Counted from the first letter of the stretch, positions 27,520 to 36,758 are shown. The stretch: DNA of 64,000 nt from Limnohabitans sp. G3-2 (GCF_002778275.1 NZ_NESG01000001.1:124001-188000); one strand, 5' to 3'. Numbers and translations are program-made. The notes: generated by a model not told the origin, from the letters alone.

Positions 27520-28269
27520 ATGTCGAAAATCGCCCTCGTCACCGGTGCCAGCTCTGGCATTGGCAAAGCCTGCGCCTTGGCCTTGCTCCAAGAAGGCTGG
27601 CAAGTCGTTTTGGTCGGACGCCGCGCCGACGCGCTGGCTGCAGCGGTGGCCGAAGCCGGTGCCCATGCAGGCCATGCCCACGCCATCCCGACCGACCTGT
27701 CCAAGGAGCCCGAAGTCAAAGCCCTGTTTGAGCAGATTCGCACGCGCTTTGGCCGCCTCGATTTGGTCTTTAACAATGCGGGCATCTCTTTGCCCTACAC
27801 CTTGCCTGGCGATCTGGCAGGCGACGAATGGCGCCGTGCGGTGGACATCAACCTCAACGGCGCGTTCTACACCTTGTCGCATGCCTTCAAGCTGATGCAA
27901 GAGCAAAGCCCGCAAGGCGGCCGCATCATCAACAATGGCTCGATCTCGGCGCATGTGCCGCGCCCTGGCTCGATCGCCTACACCGCCACCAAACACGCCG
28001 TCTCGGGCCTGACCCGTGCAGCCTCCCTCGATGGCCGCCCTTACAACATCGCCGTGGGCCAGATCGACATTGGCAACGTGGCTTCGGACATGACCGAAAA
28101 AATGGCCAAAGGTGTGCACCAAGCCGACCTGAGCATCAAGGCCGAGCCACGCATGGACATGTCCGCCGTGGTCGAGACCTTCCTGACCATGGCCCGTCTG
28201 CCCTTGTCGGCCAACATCTTGTTCACCACCGTGATGGCCACCAACATGCCTTTTGTGGGTCGGGGATAA
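27520..28269 (+). CDS. Short-chain dehydrogenase/reductase
   Basis: 249 residues. TGASSGIGKACALAL cofactor motif, NNAG, and active-site Ser/Tyr/Lys (NNGSISAHVP ... YTATKHA) show a complete classical SDR. Substrate is not clear; it lies 39 bp after idnD and 9 bp before gnd, so it belongs to the sugar-acid operon and probably oxidises or reduces an uncommon sugar acid. It differs clearly from IdnO in its C-terminus (ILFTTVMATNMPFVGRG). Confidence 0.85.
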   Translation: MSKIALVTGASSGIGKACALALLQEGWQVVLVGRRADALAAAVAEAGAHAGHAHAIPTDLSKEPEVKALFEQIRTRFGRLDLVFNNAGISLPYTLPGDLAGDEWRRAVDINLNGAFYTLSHAFKLMQEQSPQGGRIINNGSISAHVPRPGSIAYTATKHAVSGLTRAASLDGRPYNIAVGQIDIGNVASDMTEKMAKGVHQADLSIKAEPRMDMSAVVETFLTMARLPLSANILFTTVMATNMPFVGRG

Positions 28270-28278
28270 ATCGGACCT

Positions 28279-29688
28279 ATGCAGAAGATGGACATCGGCC
28301 TGGTGGGCCTGGGCGTCATGGGTGAAAACCTGGCGCTGAATTTGGAACGCAACGGTTTTTCAGTCAGTGGTTTCGATCTCGATGCCGCCAAACGCGACAG
28401 CTTTGGCCAGCGCACGCAAGGCCTGAACGCGCAAGCGGCCACCTCACTCGCCGCCTTGGTGGCCAGCTTGCAAACGCCGCGTTGTGTGTGGCTGATGGTG
28501 CCCGCAGGGTCTGCCGTCGATGCCGTGCTGCAAGAATTAAAAACTTTGCTGAGTGCGGGCGATGTGGTGATGGACGGGGGCAACACGCTCTACACCGACA
28601 CCCAAAGGCGCCTGCAATCCCTGGACGGCTCGGGCATTCACTATGTGGGTGCAGGCGTCAGTGGCGGCGAAGAAGGCGCTTTGCGCGGTCCAGCCCTGAT
28701 GCCCGGTGGCTCTGCTGCCGCTTGGCCGCGCCTCAAACCCATGCTGCAAGCCATCGCCGCCAAGACCGAAGACGGCCAAGCCTGCTGCGAATGGATGGGC
28801 CCAGGCGGCTCAGGCCACTTCGTGAAGATGGTGCACAACGGCATTGAATACGCCGACATGCAAAGCATTTGCGAAGCCTATTGGCTGATGCACAACTTGC
28901 TGGGCATGCGCCCGGCCGAGATGAGCGCCGTGTTCCACGAATGGAACCAAGGCGAGCTGGCCAGTTACCTGATCGGCATCACCGCCGACATCCTGGCGCA
29001 CACAGACCCCGAAACAGGCGGCGCTTTGGTCGACCTGATCCTGGACACGGCCGAACAAAAAGGCACGGGCAAATGGGCCAGCCAAATTGCCCTCGATCTG
29101 GGGGTCACTGCGCCCACCATTGCCAACGCCGTATTCGCCCGCACCGTCAGCGGCCTGCATGCCGAGCGGGCCAGGGCTTCCAAAGTGTTGCCCGGGCCTT
29201 CGCCTCGCGCGGCCCTTCCACGCGATGCGCTGCTCGCGCAAATCAAAAATGCACTGCTGGCCTCCAAGATTTGCGCCTATGCCCAGGGCTTCAGCCTGCT
29301 TAAAGCGGCTGACCGTGAGCACCAGTGGCAACTGCCCATGGGCACCGTGGCTTCGGTCTGGCGAGCGGGCTGCATCATCCGCGCCCATTTGCTGCAGGAC
29401 ATTCGCGCCAGCTATGAGCGCTCGCCCGATTTGGACAACCTCCTGGTGGACCCGCACTTTGCGGCTGTGATGGCCCGCTGCCAACAAGACCTGCGTGAAG
29501 TGGTGGCCATGGGCGCCCTGCACGGTGTGGCGGTGCCCTCGTTCATGAGCGCGCTGTCCTATTACGACGCTTACCGCTCAGCCCGCTTGCCCGCCAATTT
29601 GCTGCAGGCGCAGCGCGACTATTTTGGTGCCCACACCTACCAGCGGATGGACCGTCCCGGCAAGTTCCACACCCGCTGGAGCAGCTGA
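28279..29688 (+). CDS. gnd: 6-phosphogluconate dehydrogenase, decarboxylating
   Basis: 469 residues of the long, NADP-type class. N-terminal Rossmann motif GLVGLGVMGENLALN; DGGNTLYTDTQRR; substrate-binding GAGVSGGEEGALRGPALMPGG; catalytic region HFVKMVHNGIEYADMQ. It oxidises 6-phosphogluconate to ribulose 5-phosphate and CO2. Last gene of the operon that starts at 20905, so phosphogluconate made by GntK can go here or to Edd. Confidence 0.95.
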   Translation: MQKMDIGLVGLGVMGENLALNLERNGFSVSGFDLDAAKRDSFGQRTQGLNAQAATSLAALVASLQTPRCVWLMVPAGSAVDAVLQELKTLLSAGDVVMDGGNTLYTDTQRRLQSLDGSGIHYVGAGVSGGEEGALRGPALMPGGSAAAWPRLKPMLQAIAAKTEDGQACCEWMGPGGSGHFVKMVHNGIEYADMQSICEAYWLMHNLLGMRPAEMSAVFHEWNQGELASYLIGITADILAHTDPETGGALVDLILDTAEQKGTGKWASQIALDLGVTAPTIANAVFARTVSGLHAERARASKVLPGPSPRAALPRDALLAQIKNALLASKICAYAQGFSLLKAADREHQWQLPMGTVASVWRAGCIIRAHLLQDIRASYERSPDLDNLLVDPHFAAVMARCQQDLREVVAMGALHGVAVPSFMSALSYYDAYRSARLPANLLQAQRDYFGAHTYQRMDRPGKFHTRWSS

Positions 29689-29737
29689 ACCCCAGCGGCC
29701 CGGGTGGGGGCTGGACTCCTACACAAATCATCTCTCA

Positions 29738-29764
29738 TGTGGGAGCGACGCCCCCGTCGCGATG
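29738..29764 (+). repeat. REP-like palindrome, copy 6
   Basis: TGTGGGAG, stem CGACG CCCC CGTCG, then CGATG. It lies between two convergent genes; a partial half (ACTCCTACACA) sits at 29715-29725. Confidence 0.7.
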
Positions 29765-29789
29765 GGGGCTTCGCCCAGCGTGTGGTCTC

Positions 29790-30983
29790 TTACACGCTGA
29801 CCCTCACCACCGCATCGGCCCGCTTGTGCAAGTCGGGCAGCAACTCCAGCCCCAGGCCGGGTTTGGCGTTCAGGCTGATCATGCCGTTCTTTACTCGCGG
29901 CAATTCGGTGACCAGCTCTTTGTACCAGCCACTGTAGAAGGCACGTACGCTTTCTTGAATCAAGGCGTTGGGCGCATGCAATGACAAGTGGGTGGAAGCC
30001 GCCCACACCACGGGGCCAGTGCAGTCGTGCGGGGCCACAGGCAATTGCCAGGCATCGGCCATGGCCGCGATCTTGCGTGCTTCGGTGAGACCTCCGCACC
30101 AACTCAGATCGAGCATGGCCACACCGCCCACCCCCGTTTGCAAATAATCTTTGAAGCCCCATTTGTAGCTGAGCGTTTCGCTCGCACAAATCAGCGCCTT
30201 GCAGTCCACCGCGTACTGCTTGAGCAAATCGAGGCTGTCCATGCGGATCGCGTCTTCGTGCCAGAACGTGTCGAACTCTTGCAGTGCGCGTGAAATTTTT
30301 TGCGCCATGGGCAAGCGCCACAGGCTGTGGAACTCGACCATGATGTCCATCTTGTCGCCCACCGCATTTCGGATCTTGCGGAAAGGCTCGAGCGCCGTGT
30401 TCAGGTCTTGCGGGCTGATGTACTGGCCGTGTGACTTTTCTGCGGCCACATCAAAAGGCCAAATTTTCATGCCGGTGATGCCCTCACTCAGCAGCGACTC
30501 GGCCACTTCGTCCGCTCGGTGCAAAAAGCCTTGCAGGTCTTCGTAAGGCCCAGCGTTGTTGCCCAAACCCCAATTGCTGCTGGTCTGGTTCACATTGCTG
30601 CGAATGTATTGGTAGCCCGCGCAGGTGTTGTACACGCGGATCTCGTCGCGGCTCTTGCCACCCAGCGCGGTATACACAGGCATGCCCGCGGCCTTGCCAA
30701 AAATGTCCCACAGCGCAATGTCGACCGCCGAGTTGCCCCGCGTTTCAACGCCGGACCCCCGCCAGCCCAGGTAACCGGTGATGTCGCGCAAGCGCGACTC
30801 GATGGCCAAGGGGTCTTGGCCGACCAATTTGGGCGCGACCCATTCGTGCAGATACGCCTCCACCGCTTGCGCCCCCATGAAGGTTTCACCCAAGCCCACC
30901 AGACCTTCGTCGGTGTGCAACCGCACCCAAATGATGTTGGGGAATTCGCCCAAGCGGATGGTTTCAAGTTGCGTGATTTTCAT
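29790..30983 (-). CDS. Mandelate racemase/muconate lactonizing enzyme family sugar-acid dehydratase
   Basis: 397 residues from MKITQLETIRLGEFPN; an ATG four codons earlier is possible. Enolase-superfamily features: N-terminal capping domain, then a barrel with GMKIWPFD (first Lys region), metal ligands probably in MVEFHSLW, FWHEDAI and CASETLSY, and an acid/base His in VAPHDCTGP. The overall pattern fits acid-sugar dehydratases (mannonate/galactonate/gluconate type), not racemases. It is the last gene of the minus-strand operon gntR-dctQ-dctM-dctP and probably dehydrates the imported sugar acid to a 2-keto-3-deoxy acid. Exact substrate cannot be read from sequence. Confidence 0.82.
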   Translation of the reverse strand: MKITQLETIRLGEFPNIIWVRLHTDEGLVGLGETFMGAQAVEAYLHEWVAPKLVGQDPLAIESRLRDITGYLGWRGSGVETRGNSAVDIALWDIFGKAAGMPVYTALGGKSRDEIRVYNTCAGYQYIRSNVNQTSSNWGLGNNAGPYEDLQGFLHRADEVAESLLSEGITGMKIWPFDVAAEKSHGQYISPQDLNTALEPFRKIRNAVGDKMDIMVEFHSLWRLPMAQKISRALQEFDTFWHEDAIRMDSLDLLKQYAVDCKALICASETLSYKWGFKDYLQTGVGGVAMLDLSWCGGLTEARKIAAMADAWQLPVAPHDCTGPVVWAASTHLSLHAPNALIQESVRAFYSGWYKELVTELPRVKNGMISLNAKPGLGLELLPDLHKRADAVVRVSV

Positions 30984-31003
30984 GGCAGTGTCCATTTCGG
31001 TCG

Positions 31004-31033
31004 GTAAAAAAGCCCCACAGCGGGTGGCTGTGG
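31004..31033 (-). terminator. Terminator between dctP and the dehydratase gene
   Basis: On the minus strand, stem CCACAGC / GCTGTGG followed by GGC and six T residues. As in the first TRAP operon, the hairpin follows directly after dctP and would lower transcription of what comes next. Confidence 0.8.
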
Positions 31034-31070
31034 AGCTCCGAGGTTCAGCCCCAAGGCTGAGCGCGGTAAA

Positions 31071-32078
31071 TCAACCGCCGCGTGACTTCTTCAATTCGTC
31101 TTGGACGACCTTGATGGCGTCCGCACCGATCGAGTCCTTGTGCTTGTCATACACCGAAGCGACTTTGGCGCGGATGCGGTTTTGTTCCGCAGCGCTCACC
31201 TCGTTGACCTGCATGCCCTTGGTTTTCAGGCTGGCCAGAGATTTCTCGTTCAAAGCACGGTTGGCAGCGCGTTGGACTTTTTGGCCCTCCATGGCGGCTT
31301 CACGCAGCACGGCCTGCTCTTGGGGGTTGAGCTGGTCCCACAGTTTCTTGCTGTACAGCACCAGGAAAGGTGTGTAGGCGTGGCGTGTCACGCTCAGGTA
31401 CTTTTGCACTTCATTGAACTTGGAGGTCTCAATGGTCACAAAGGGGTTTTCCTGGCCGTCAATGGTCTTGGTTTCCAAGGCGGTGAACACCTCGCCAAAG
31501 GCCATGGGCACAGCGTTGGTGCCCAAGGTTTTGAAGGTGTCCAAGAAAATGTTGTTCTGCATCACGCGAACTTTCACGCCATCAAAATCTTCCAGCTTGG
31601 TCACGGGGCGCTTGCTGTTGGTCAGGTTGCGGAAACCGTTTTCCCAATAGGCCAAGTTCACCAATCCCACGGCTTCGAGTTTGGCATTGAAGTATTTGCC
31701 CGCAGCGCCATCGAGCACGGCATCGGCTTCTTTTTCATTGGCAAACAAGAAAGGCAGATCGAACACACCCAACTCTTTGATGATGCCCACCAGCGGCGAG
31801 CTGGAGGTGCAGACCATCTCTTGGGTACCCGCACGCAAAGCTTGGGTGGCAGGCAAGTCGCCCCCGGCTGCGCCGCCCCAGAAAGCCGTGATCTTCATCT
31901 TGCCGCCGGTCTTGGCGTTCAAGACTTCTTGCATTTTCTTGACGCCCACGCCCACCGGGTGGTCTTCGTTCACACCGTTGGTGAACTTGATGTTGCGGTC
32001 GGCAAACTGCGCCATTGCGCTCGAAGCCACCAGGAATGTGCCCGCGATCAGGGTCACCAAATTTCGACGTTTCAACAT
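31071..32078 (-). CDS. dctP: TRAP transporter substrate-binding protein (DctP family), second system
   Basis: 335 residues, signal peptide ending SSAMAQ. DctP signatures: FTNGVNEDHPVGVGVKKM, the LAYWENGFRNLTNSKRPV block and DFDGVKVRVMQNNIFLDTF, with the conserved Arg for substrate carboxylate. Periplasmic receptor for a sugar acid, judged by the dehydratases around it. Clearly a different receptor from that at 22.8 kb, so the two operons import different substrates. Confidence 0.93.
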   Translation of the reverse strand: MLKRRNLVTLIAGTFLVASSAMAQFADRNIKFTNGVNEDHPVGVGVKKMQEVLNAKTGGKMKITAFWGGAAGGDLPATQALRAGTQEMVCTSSSPLVGIIKELGVFDLPFLFANEKEADAVLDGAAGKYFNAKLEAVGLVNLAYWENGFRNLTNSKRPVTKLEDFDGVKVRVMQNNIFLDTFKTLGTNAVPMAFGEVFTALETKTIDGQENPFVTIETSKFNEVQKYLSVTRHAYTPFLVLYSKKLWDQLNPQEQAVLREAAMEGQKVQRAANRALNEKSLASLKTKGMQVNEVSAAEQNRIRAKVASVYDKHKDSIGADAIKVVQDELKKSRGG

Positions 32079-32117
32079 GAAGTCTCCTTTTTAAAAAACA
32101 CACACAGGGTTAAGAAA

Positions 32118-33416
32118 TCAACTCAGCATCCACTTCATCGGCACGAGGACGATGGCAGGGAAAGCAACCAACAAGGCCAGCACGGCCAGCTGCGCCCACA
32201 AGAAAGGCAAGACACCTTTGAAAGCGGTGTCCATGTTGATCTTGGCCACACCGCAAACCACATTGAGCACGGTGCCCACAGGCGGTGTGATCAGGCCAAT
32301 CGCATTGTTCATGATGAACAAGACGCCAAAGTAGACCGGGTCGATGCCCGCCTTGATGACCAAGGGCATCAGGACCGGGGTCAAGATCAACACCGTGGGC
32401 GTGAAGTCGAGGGCCGTCCCCACCACGACCACCAAGAGCATGAGCACGACCATCAGCAAGGTCTTGTTGAACATCAATGGCTCCATCATGCGGGCCACTT
32501 CGGCCGGGATGTTGGCCACGGTGATGAGCCAGGCACTGACCATGGCCGCAGCCACCAAGAACATGATCACCGCCGTGGTCTTGCCCGCCGTCAGAGTCAG
32601 GCCATAGAGCTTGGACCACTGCAACTCGCGGTACACAAAAGCCCCCACCACAAAGCTGTAGACCGCCGCCACCACCGCTGCCTCGGTTGGGGTGAACACA
32701 CCAAACTTCATGCCGCCGATGATGAAAACAGGCAGGCCCAGGGCCAAGACGCCTTCCCGCGTGGCTTTCAGTTTTTCAGACAAGTTCATGCGCGGTGCGG
32801 GCTGCACGTTCTCGCGCTTGGCCAGCCACCACCACGTCAAGCCAATGGCCACGCCCATCAAAATGCCCGGCACAATGCCCGCCAAAAACAGCTTGGTGAT
32901 GGACACGTTGGCCGCCACGCCAAAAATGATGAAACCGATGGAGGGTGGAATCACGGGCGCGATGATGCCGCCTGAAGCGATCAATCCAGCCGAGCGTCCC
33001 ACGTTGTAGCCGGCCCGTTTCATCATGGGGATCAACAAGGCCGCCAAGGCCGCGGTATCGGCCACAGCCGAACCGGAGAGCGAAGCCATGATGACCGCCG
33101 CCATCACGGCCACATAACCCAGACCGCCCCTGAAATGCCCGACCCAGGCCATGGCCAGGTTCACGATGCGGCGACTCAAGCCCCCCGCGTTCATGAATTC
33201 ACCCGCCAACAAGAAAAATGGCACCGCGAGCAAGGGGAAGTTGTCTGCGCCATCGACAAAGCGCTGCGCCAGAATCTGGCTGTCAAAGGCGTTGATCATG
33301 CCGTTGCTGGCCATGTAGGCCATCAAACTCAGACCGCACACCAGCAAGGCATAGGCAATGGGCATTCCCAGAGCCATGGCCCCGAGCAAGCTGAAGACAA
33401 AAACAGCGATGGTCAT
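32118..33416 (-). CDS. dctM: TRAP transporter large membrane subunit (DctM), second system
   Basis: 432 residues with about twelve membrane helices. Signatures VPFFLLAGEFMNAGGLSRRIV, SLSGSAVADTAALAALLIPMM and IPPSIGFIIFGVAANVS. Its start overlaps the dctQ stop by 4 bp. Confidence 0.95.
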   Translation of the reverse strand: MTIAVFVFSLLGAMALGMPIAYALLVCGLSLMAYMASNGMINAFDSQILAQRFVDGADNFPLLAVPFFLLAGEFMNAGGLSRRIVNLAMAWVGHFRGGLGYVAVMAAVIMASLSGSAVADTAALAALLIPMMKRAGYNVGRSAGLIASGGIIAPVIPPSIGFIIFGVAANVSITKLFLAGIVPGILMGVAIGLTWWWLAKRENVQPAPRMNLSEKLKATREGVLALGLPVFIIGGMKFGVFTPTEAAVVAAVYSFVVGAFVYRELQWSKLYGLTLTAGKTTAVIMFLVAAAMVSAWLITVANIPAEVARMMEPLMFNKTLLMVVLMLLVVVVGTALDFTPTVLILTPVLMPLVIKAGIDPVYFGVLFIMNNAIGLITPPVGTVLNVVCGVAKINMDTAFKGVLPFLWAQLAVLALLVAFPAIVLVPMKWMLS

Positions 33417-33994
33417 GCGCGGCCTCGCACTTCAGGGTTCATGGCCATGGGGGGTGTTTCTTTGGGCGTCACATCGTCCAGCACCACCGAGTCCTCTGAC
33501 TCCACCACCATCACCAGGTCTTCCTCTTTCAAGCGCCCGGTCAGCAGCAAACCGAGTTGATGCAGGTTCATCACCGCCATGACACCGGCGGTCACATAGC
33601 CAATGCCATAAATCCAGATCATGGAAATGCCGACCACCACCGAAATGTTGGTGACCTGAAGATCGTGCATCTTCCAAGTGCCCCAAAAGAACAGCACGTT
33701 GCAGCCCAGCATCATCACTTCGCTCAAGAAGAAACAGAGCTTTTTGCCACCCAGCGACAAACGGCGCACCAGCGTGTCCACGCCCAAGTGTCCTTTTTCT
33801 CGCATGGCCACCATGGCCCCCAGGTAAGTCAACCAAATGAAGCAGTACCGCGACATTTCGTCCGAGATGGAGATGCCCGAGTTGAAACCGTAGCGCAACA
33901 CCACGTTGCCAAACACCATGACCACCATGGCCACGAGGCAAGCCACCACCAGAAACTCCAGCAGCTTGAAAAAGAGGTCAATGATTTTGTGCAA
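33413..33994 (-). CDS. dctQ: TRAP transporter small membrane subunit (DctQ), second system
   Basis: 193 residues, four hydrophobic helices, with the DctQ motif LRYGFNSGISISDEMSRYCFIW. The C-terminal 40 residues are acidic and Pro-rich, longer than in the first DctQ. The start lies 17 bp inside the end of the regulator gene, so translation of the two is probably coupled. Confidence 0.92.
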   Translation of the reverse strand: MHKIIDLFFKLLEFLVVACLVAMVVMVFGNVVLRYGFNSGISISDEMSRYCFIWLTYLGAMVAMREKGHLGVDTLVRRLSLGGKKLCFFLSEVMMLGCNVLFFWGTWKMHDLQVTNISVVVGISMIWIYGIGYVTAGVMAVMNLHQLGLLLTGRLKEEDLVMVVESEDSVVLDDVTPKETPPMAMNPEVRGRA

Positions 33995-34799
33995 CGGCAG
34001 CCCCAGATTTTGAAATGTTCATTTTGACCATGGCTTTGGACAGCGTTTTGGCTTTGACTTGGGTTTTGATGGGTGTGGCCAAGCCAGAGACCATGGGTAT
34101 TTTTTTGCGGGAAGACAACACCAAGTCGATGTCGTCTTTGGCCCCTTCGATCAGGACCATGATGGCACGCTCGGCCTTGGCCGGTTCGCGCGCGATCACG
34201 GCATTGAGCACCGCACGGTGCAAGGGCAGCGAGTTTTTCGGTCCGTCTTTGATGCGGGTGGAAATTTCAAAACTGGTGCGCAGCAAGGCGTTCAGCGCTT
34301 TGCTCATCTGCACCAACATGCGGTTGTGAGAGGCTTGCAACAGCCCTTGGTGAAAACGCATGTCGTGCGTGACGTAATCGCCCCCCTCTTCCACCGCTTT
34401 TTTCATCCCAGCGTAAGCGGCCTCGATCTGGGCAATGTCTTCGCGGGTGGCACGCTCGGCCGCCAAACACACAGCCGCGGGTTCGACCACGCGGCGAAGC
34501 TCTTGCAAGTCTTTTAAAAATTCGGGTGTCAAACCGCACTGGGCTTGCCAAGCCACCACATCCGGGTCAAACCAATTCCAGTCGGCATCCGGCAGCACGC
34601 GCGTGCCCACTTTGGGCCCCGTGAACAACAAACCTTTGGCGACCAGGGACTTGATGACCTCACGCACCACGGTCCGGCTCACCCCAAACTGCTCGCACAG
34701 CAAGGGCTCGGGCGGCAAGCTGGCGCCGACCGCATAGCGGCCCGACAAGATGGCGTGACCCAGCAAGTCCAAGGTGTGTCGGTGGAAATTTTTACTCAT
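33978..34799 (-). CDS. GntR-family (FadR/FCD type) regulator of the sugar-acid loci
   Basis: 273 residues. N-terminal winged helix (GASLPPEPLLCEQFGVSRTVVREVIKSL, about residues 24-55) and a C-terminal all-helical FCD domain with conserved metal-binding positions (Asp and His in THDMRFHQGLL and the later His in LPLHRAV). FCD regulators bind organic acids. The C-terminal tail of about 40 residues is basic and unusual. First gene of the minus-strand TRAP/dehydratase operon and divergent from the IlvD/Edd operon; two copies of a matching operator motif lie in the shared gap. Confidence 0.88.
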   Translation of the reverse strand: MSKNFHRHTLDLLGHAILSGRYAVGASLPPEPLLCEQFGVSRTVVREVIKSLVAKGLLFTGPKVGTRVLPDADWNWFDPDVVAWQAQCGLTPEFLKDLQELRRVVEPAAVCLAAERATREDIAQIEAAYAGMKKAVEEGGDYVTHDMRFHQGLLQASHNRMLVQMSKALNALLRTSFEISTRIKDGPKNSLPLHRAVLNAVIAREPAKAERAIMVLIEGAKDDIDLVLSSRKKIPMVSGLATPIKTQVKAKTLSKAMVKMNISKSGAAVAQNH

Positions 34800-34820
34800 G
34801 GTCGCGTTGTCCGATTGCTT

Positions 34821-34833
34821 ATCATATGATGAT
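34821..34833. promoter_or_regulatory. GntR/FCD-type operator 1
   Basis: ATCATATGATGAT, containing the perfect palindrome ATCATATGAT, 22 bp upstream of the regulator start. It matches 11 of 13 positions of operator 2 read on the other strand (consensus ATCRTATGAYGAT). Confidence 0.7.
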
Positions 34834-34852
34834 TGATCAGCCCCTTGCGACT

Positions 34853-34897
34853 CTGGAAAACCCTAGGACAGTCATCTTGGCGTCAAGGGTTTTCCAG
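34853..34897. repeat. Inverted repeat in the divergent promoter region
   Basis: Perfect 12-bp arms CTGGAAAACCCT (34853-34864) and AGGGTTTTCCAG (34886-34897) separated by 21 bp. It lies between the two operators. It may be a binding site for a second regulator or a stem-loop in the 5' leader. Confidence 0.6.
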
Positions 34898-34933
34898 CAT
34901 GTCACTGGCATTACATGACGCACTTGTTTTTTA

Positions 34934-34946
34934 ATCGTCATACGAT
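34934..34946. promoter_or_regulatory. GntR/FCD-type operator 2
   Basis: ATCGTCATACGAT; its reverse complement ATCGTATGACGAT matches operator 1. It is 47 bp upstream of the IlvD/Edd dehydratase start, suiting control of the plus-strand operon by the same regulator. Confidence 0.7.
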
Positions 34947-34993
34947 AGTATTTTGAAATCCTTGGATTTTTGACCCATCACTGGAAGCACCCC

Positions 34994-36742
34994 ATGAGCG
35001 ACAACAACGGCAGCACACCCCGCAAAAAACCTGAAGATTTGCGCAGCCAACAATGGTTTGGCCGACAAGATCGCGATGGTTTTGCCTACCGCAGCTGGGT
35101 CAAGGGCAAGGGTGTGCCGCACGACCAGTTCGACGGGCGCCCGGTGATTGGCATCTGCAACACCTTCAGCGAACTCACACCCTGCAACTCGCACTTCCGC
35201 ACACTGGCCGAGCAGGTCAAGATCGGTGTGTACGAGGCCGGTGGCTTCCCGCTCGAATTTCCCGTCATGTCGCTGGGTGAAACCCTGCTGCGCCCAACCG
35301 CCATGCTGTACCGCAACCTGGCCAGCATGGACGTGGAAGAGAGCATCCGTGGCAACCCGATCGACGGCGTGGTGCTGCTCATGGGCTGTGACAAAACCAC
35401 CCCCAGCCTGTTGATGGGCGCGTCCAGCGTGGGCTTGCCCACCATTGGCGTCTCGGGTGGCCCCATGCTGAACGGCAAATGGCGCGGGCAAGAATTGGGC
35501 TCGGGCACCGGCGTGTGGAGCATGAGTGAGCAAGTGCGTGCAGGCACCTTGAAGCTCCAAGACTTCTTTGAAGCCGAGAGCTGCATGCACCGCAGCCACG
35601 GCCACTGCATGACCATGGGCACCGCCAGCACCATGGCCAGCATGGTCGAAGCCCTGGGCATCGGCCTGCCGGGCAATGCCACTTACCCGGCGGTGGATGG
35701 CCGCCGCAATGTGTTGGCGCGCGAAGCGGGCCGGCGCATCGTGGAGATGGTCCACACCGACCAGACCATCAGCAAGGTGCTGACGCGTGAAGCCTTTGAA
35801 AACGCCATCCGCACTCTGGCCGCCATTGGCGGCTCGACCAACGCGGTGATCCACCTGATCGCGATCGCTGGTCGATTGGGCCTGAAGCTCACGGTGGACG
35901 ATTTCGAGCGCCTGGGCAGCGAGCTGCCTTGCCTCTTGAACTTGCAACCCTCCGGCGACCACCTGATGGAAGACTTCTGCTACGCCGGTGGCTTGCCCGT
36001 CATCATGAAAGAGATCGAGCACCTGCTGCACAAAGACATCGTCACCGTGACCGGCAAAAGCGTGAGCGAGAACATCGCCGGCGCCGTGAATTACGACCCC
36101 CGTGTCATCAAGACCTTCGAGGCGCCTTTCAAAGAAAAGGCCGGCATCGCGATTTTGCGTGGCAATTTGGCACCCCGCGGCGCCGTCATCAAACCCAGCG
36201 CCGCCACCCCGGCCCTCATGGTGCACACCGGCCGCGCGGTGGTCTTTGAAGACAGCACCGACTTCCACAAGCGCATCGACGACGAGAGCCTGGATGTGGA
36301 CGAAAACTGCATCTTGGTGCTGAAAAACTGCGGCCCCAAGGGCTACCCGGGCATGGCCGAGGTGGGCAATATGCCGCTGCCCCCCAAGGTGCTGCGCAAA
36401 GGCATCACCGACATGGTGCGCATCTCGGACGCCCGCATGAGCGGCACGGCCTACGGCACGGTGGTGCTGCACACCACGCCCGAAGCCGCTGCAGGCGGCC
36501 CCTTGGCCGTGGTGCAAAACGGCGACATGATCGAACTGAACGTGCCCGAGCGCAAACTGCAACTGCTCATCAGCGACGAAGAACTGGCGCGCCGCTTGGC
36601 CCTGTGGGAAAAGCCCGCACCCGCCATGAACTCGGGCTACTGGAAGCTTTACATCGACCATGTGCTGCAAGCCGACGAAGGCGCGGACATGGACTTCTTG
36701 GTCGGCCAGCGCGGCGCGGCCGTGCCCAAAGACAACCACTGA
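34994..36742 (+). CDS. IlvD/Edd family sugar-acid dehydratase (arabinonate/xylonate type)
   Basis: 582 residues from MSDNNGSTPRKKPEDLRSQQ. Iron-sulfur cysteines lie in CNTFSEL, MGCDKTTPS and SCMHRSHGHCMTMGTAST; the C-terminal SDARMSGTAYGTVVLH is the family's active-site signature. The N-terminal RSQQWFGRQDRDGFAYRSW is characteristic of the sugar-acid branch (L-arabinonate, D-xylonate, D-fuconate dehydratases), not of IlvD or Edd. It makes a 2-keto-3-deoxy sugar acid. Followed after 16 bp by a DenD-like dehydrogenase. Confidence 0.9.
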   Translation: MSDNNGSTPRKKPEDLRSQQWFGRQDRDGFAYRSWVKGKGVPHDQFDGRPVIGICNTFSELTPCNSHFRTLAEQVKIGVYEAGGFPLEFPVMSLGETLLRPTAMLYRNLASMDVEESIRGNPIDGVVLLMGCDKTTPSLLMGASSVGLPTIGVSGGPMLNGKWRGQELGSGTGVWSMSEQVRAGTLKLQDFFEAESCMHRSHGHCMTMGTASTMASMVEALGIGLPGNATYPAVDGRRNVLAREAGRRIVEMVHTDQTISKVLTREAFENAIRTLAAIGGSTNAVIHLIAIAGRLGLKLTVDDFERLGSELPCLLNLQPSGDHLMEDFCYAGGLPVIMKEIEHLLHKDIVTVTGKSVSENIAGAVNYDPRVIKTFEAPFKEKAGIAILRGNLAPRGAVIKPSAATPALMVHTGRAVVFEDSTDFHKRIDDESLDVDENCILVLKNCGPKGYPGMAEVGNMPLPPKVLRKGITDMVRISDARMSGTAYGTVVLHTTPEAAAGGPLAVVQNGDMIELNVPERKLQLLISDEELARRLALWEKPAPAMNSGYWKLYIDHVLQADEGADMDFLVGQRGAAVPKDNH

Positions 36743-36758
36743 TTTCCAAGGAAACACC

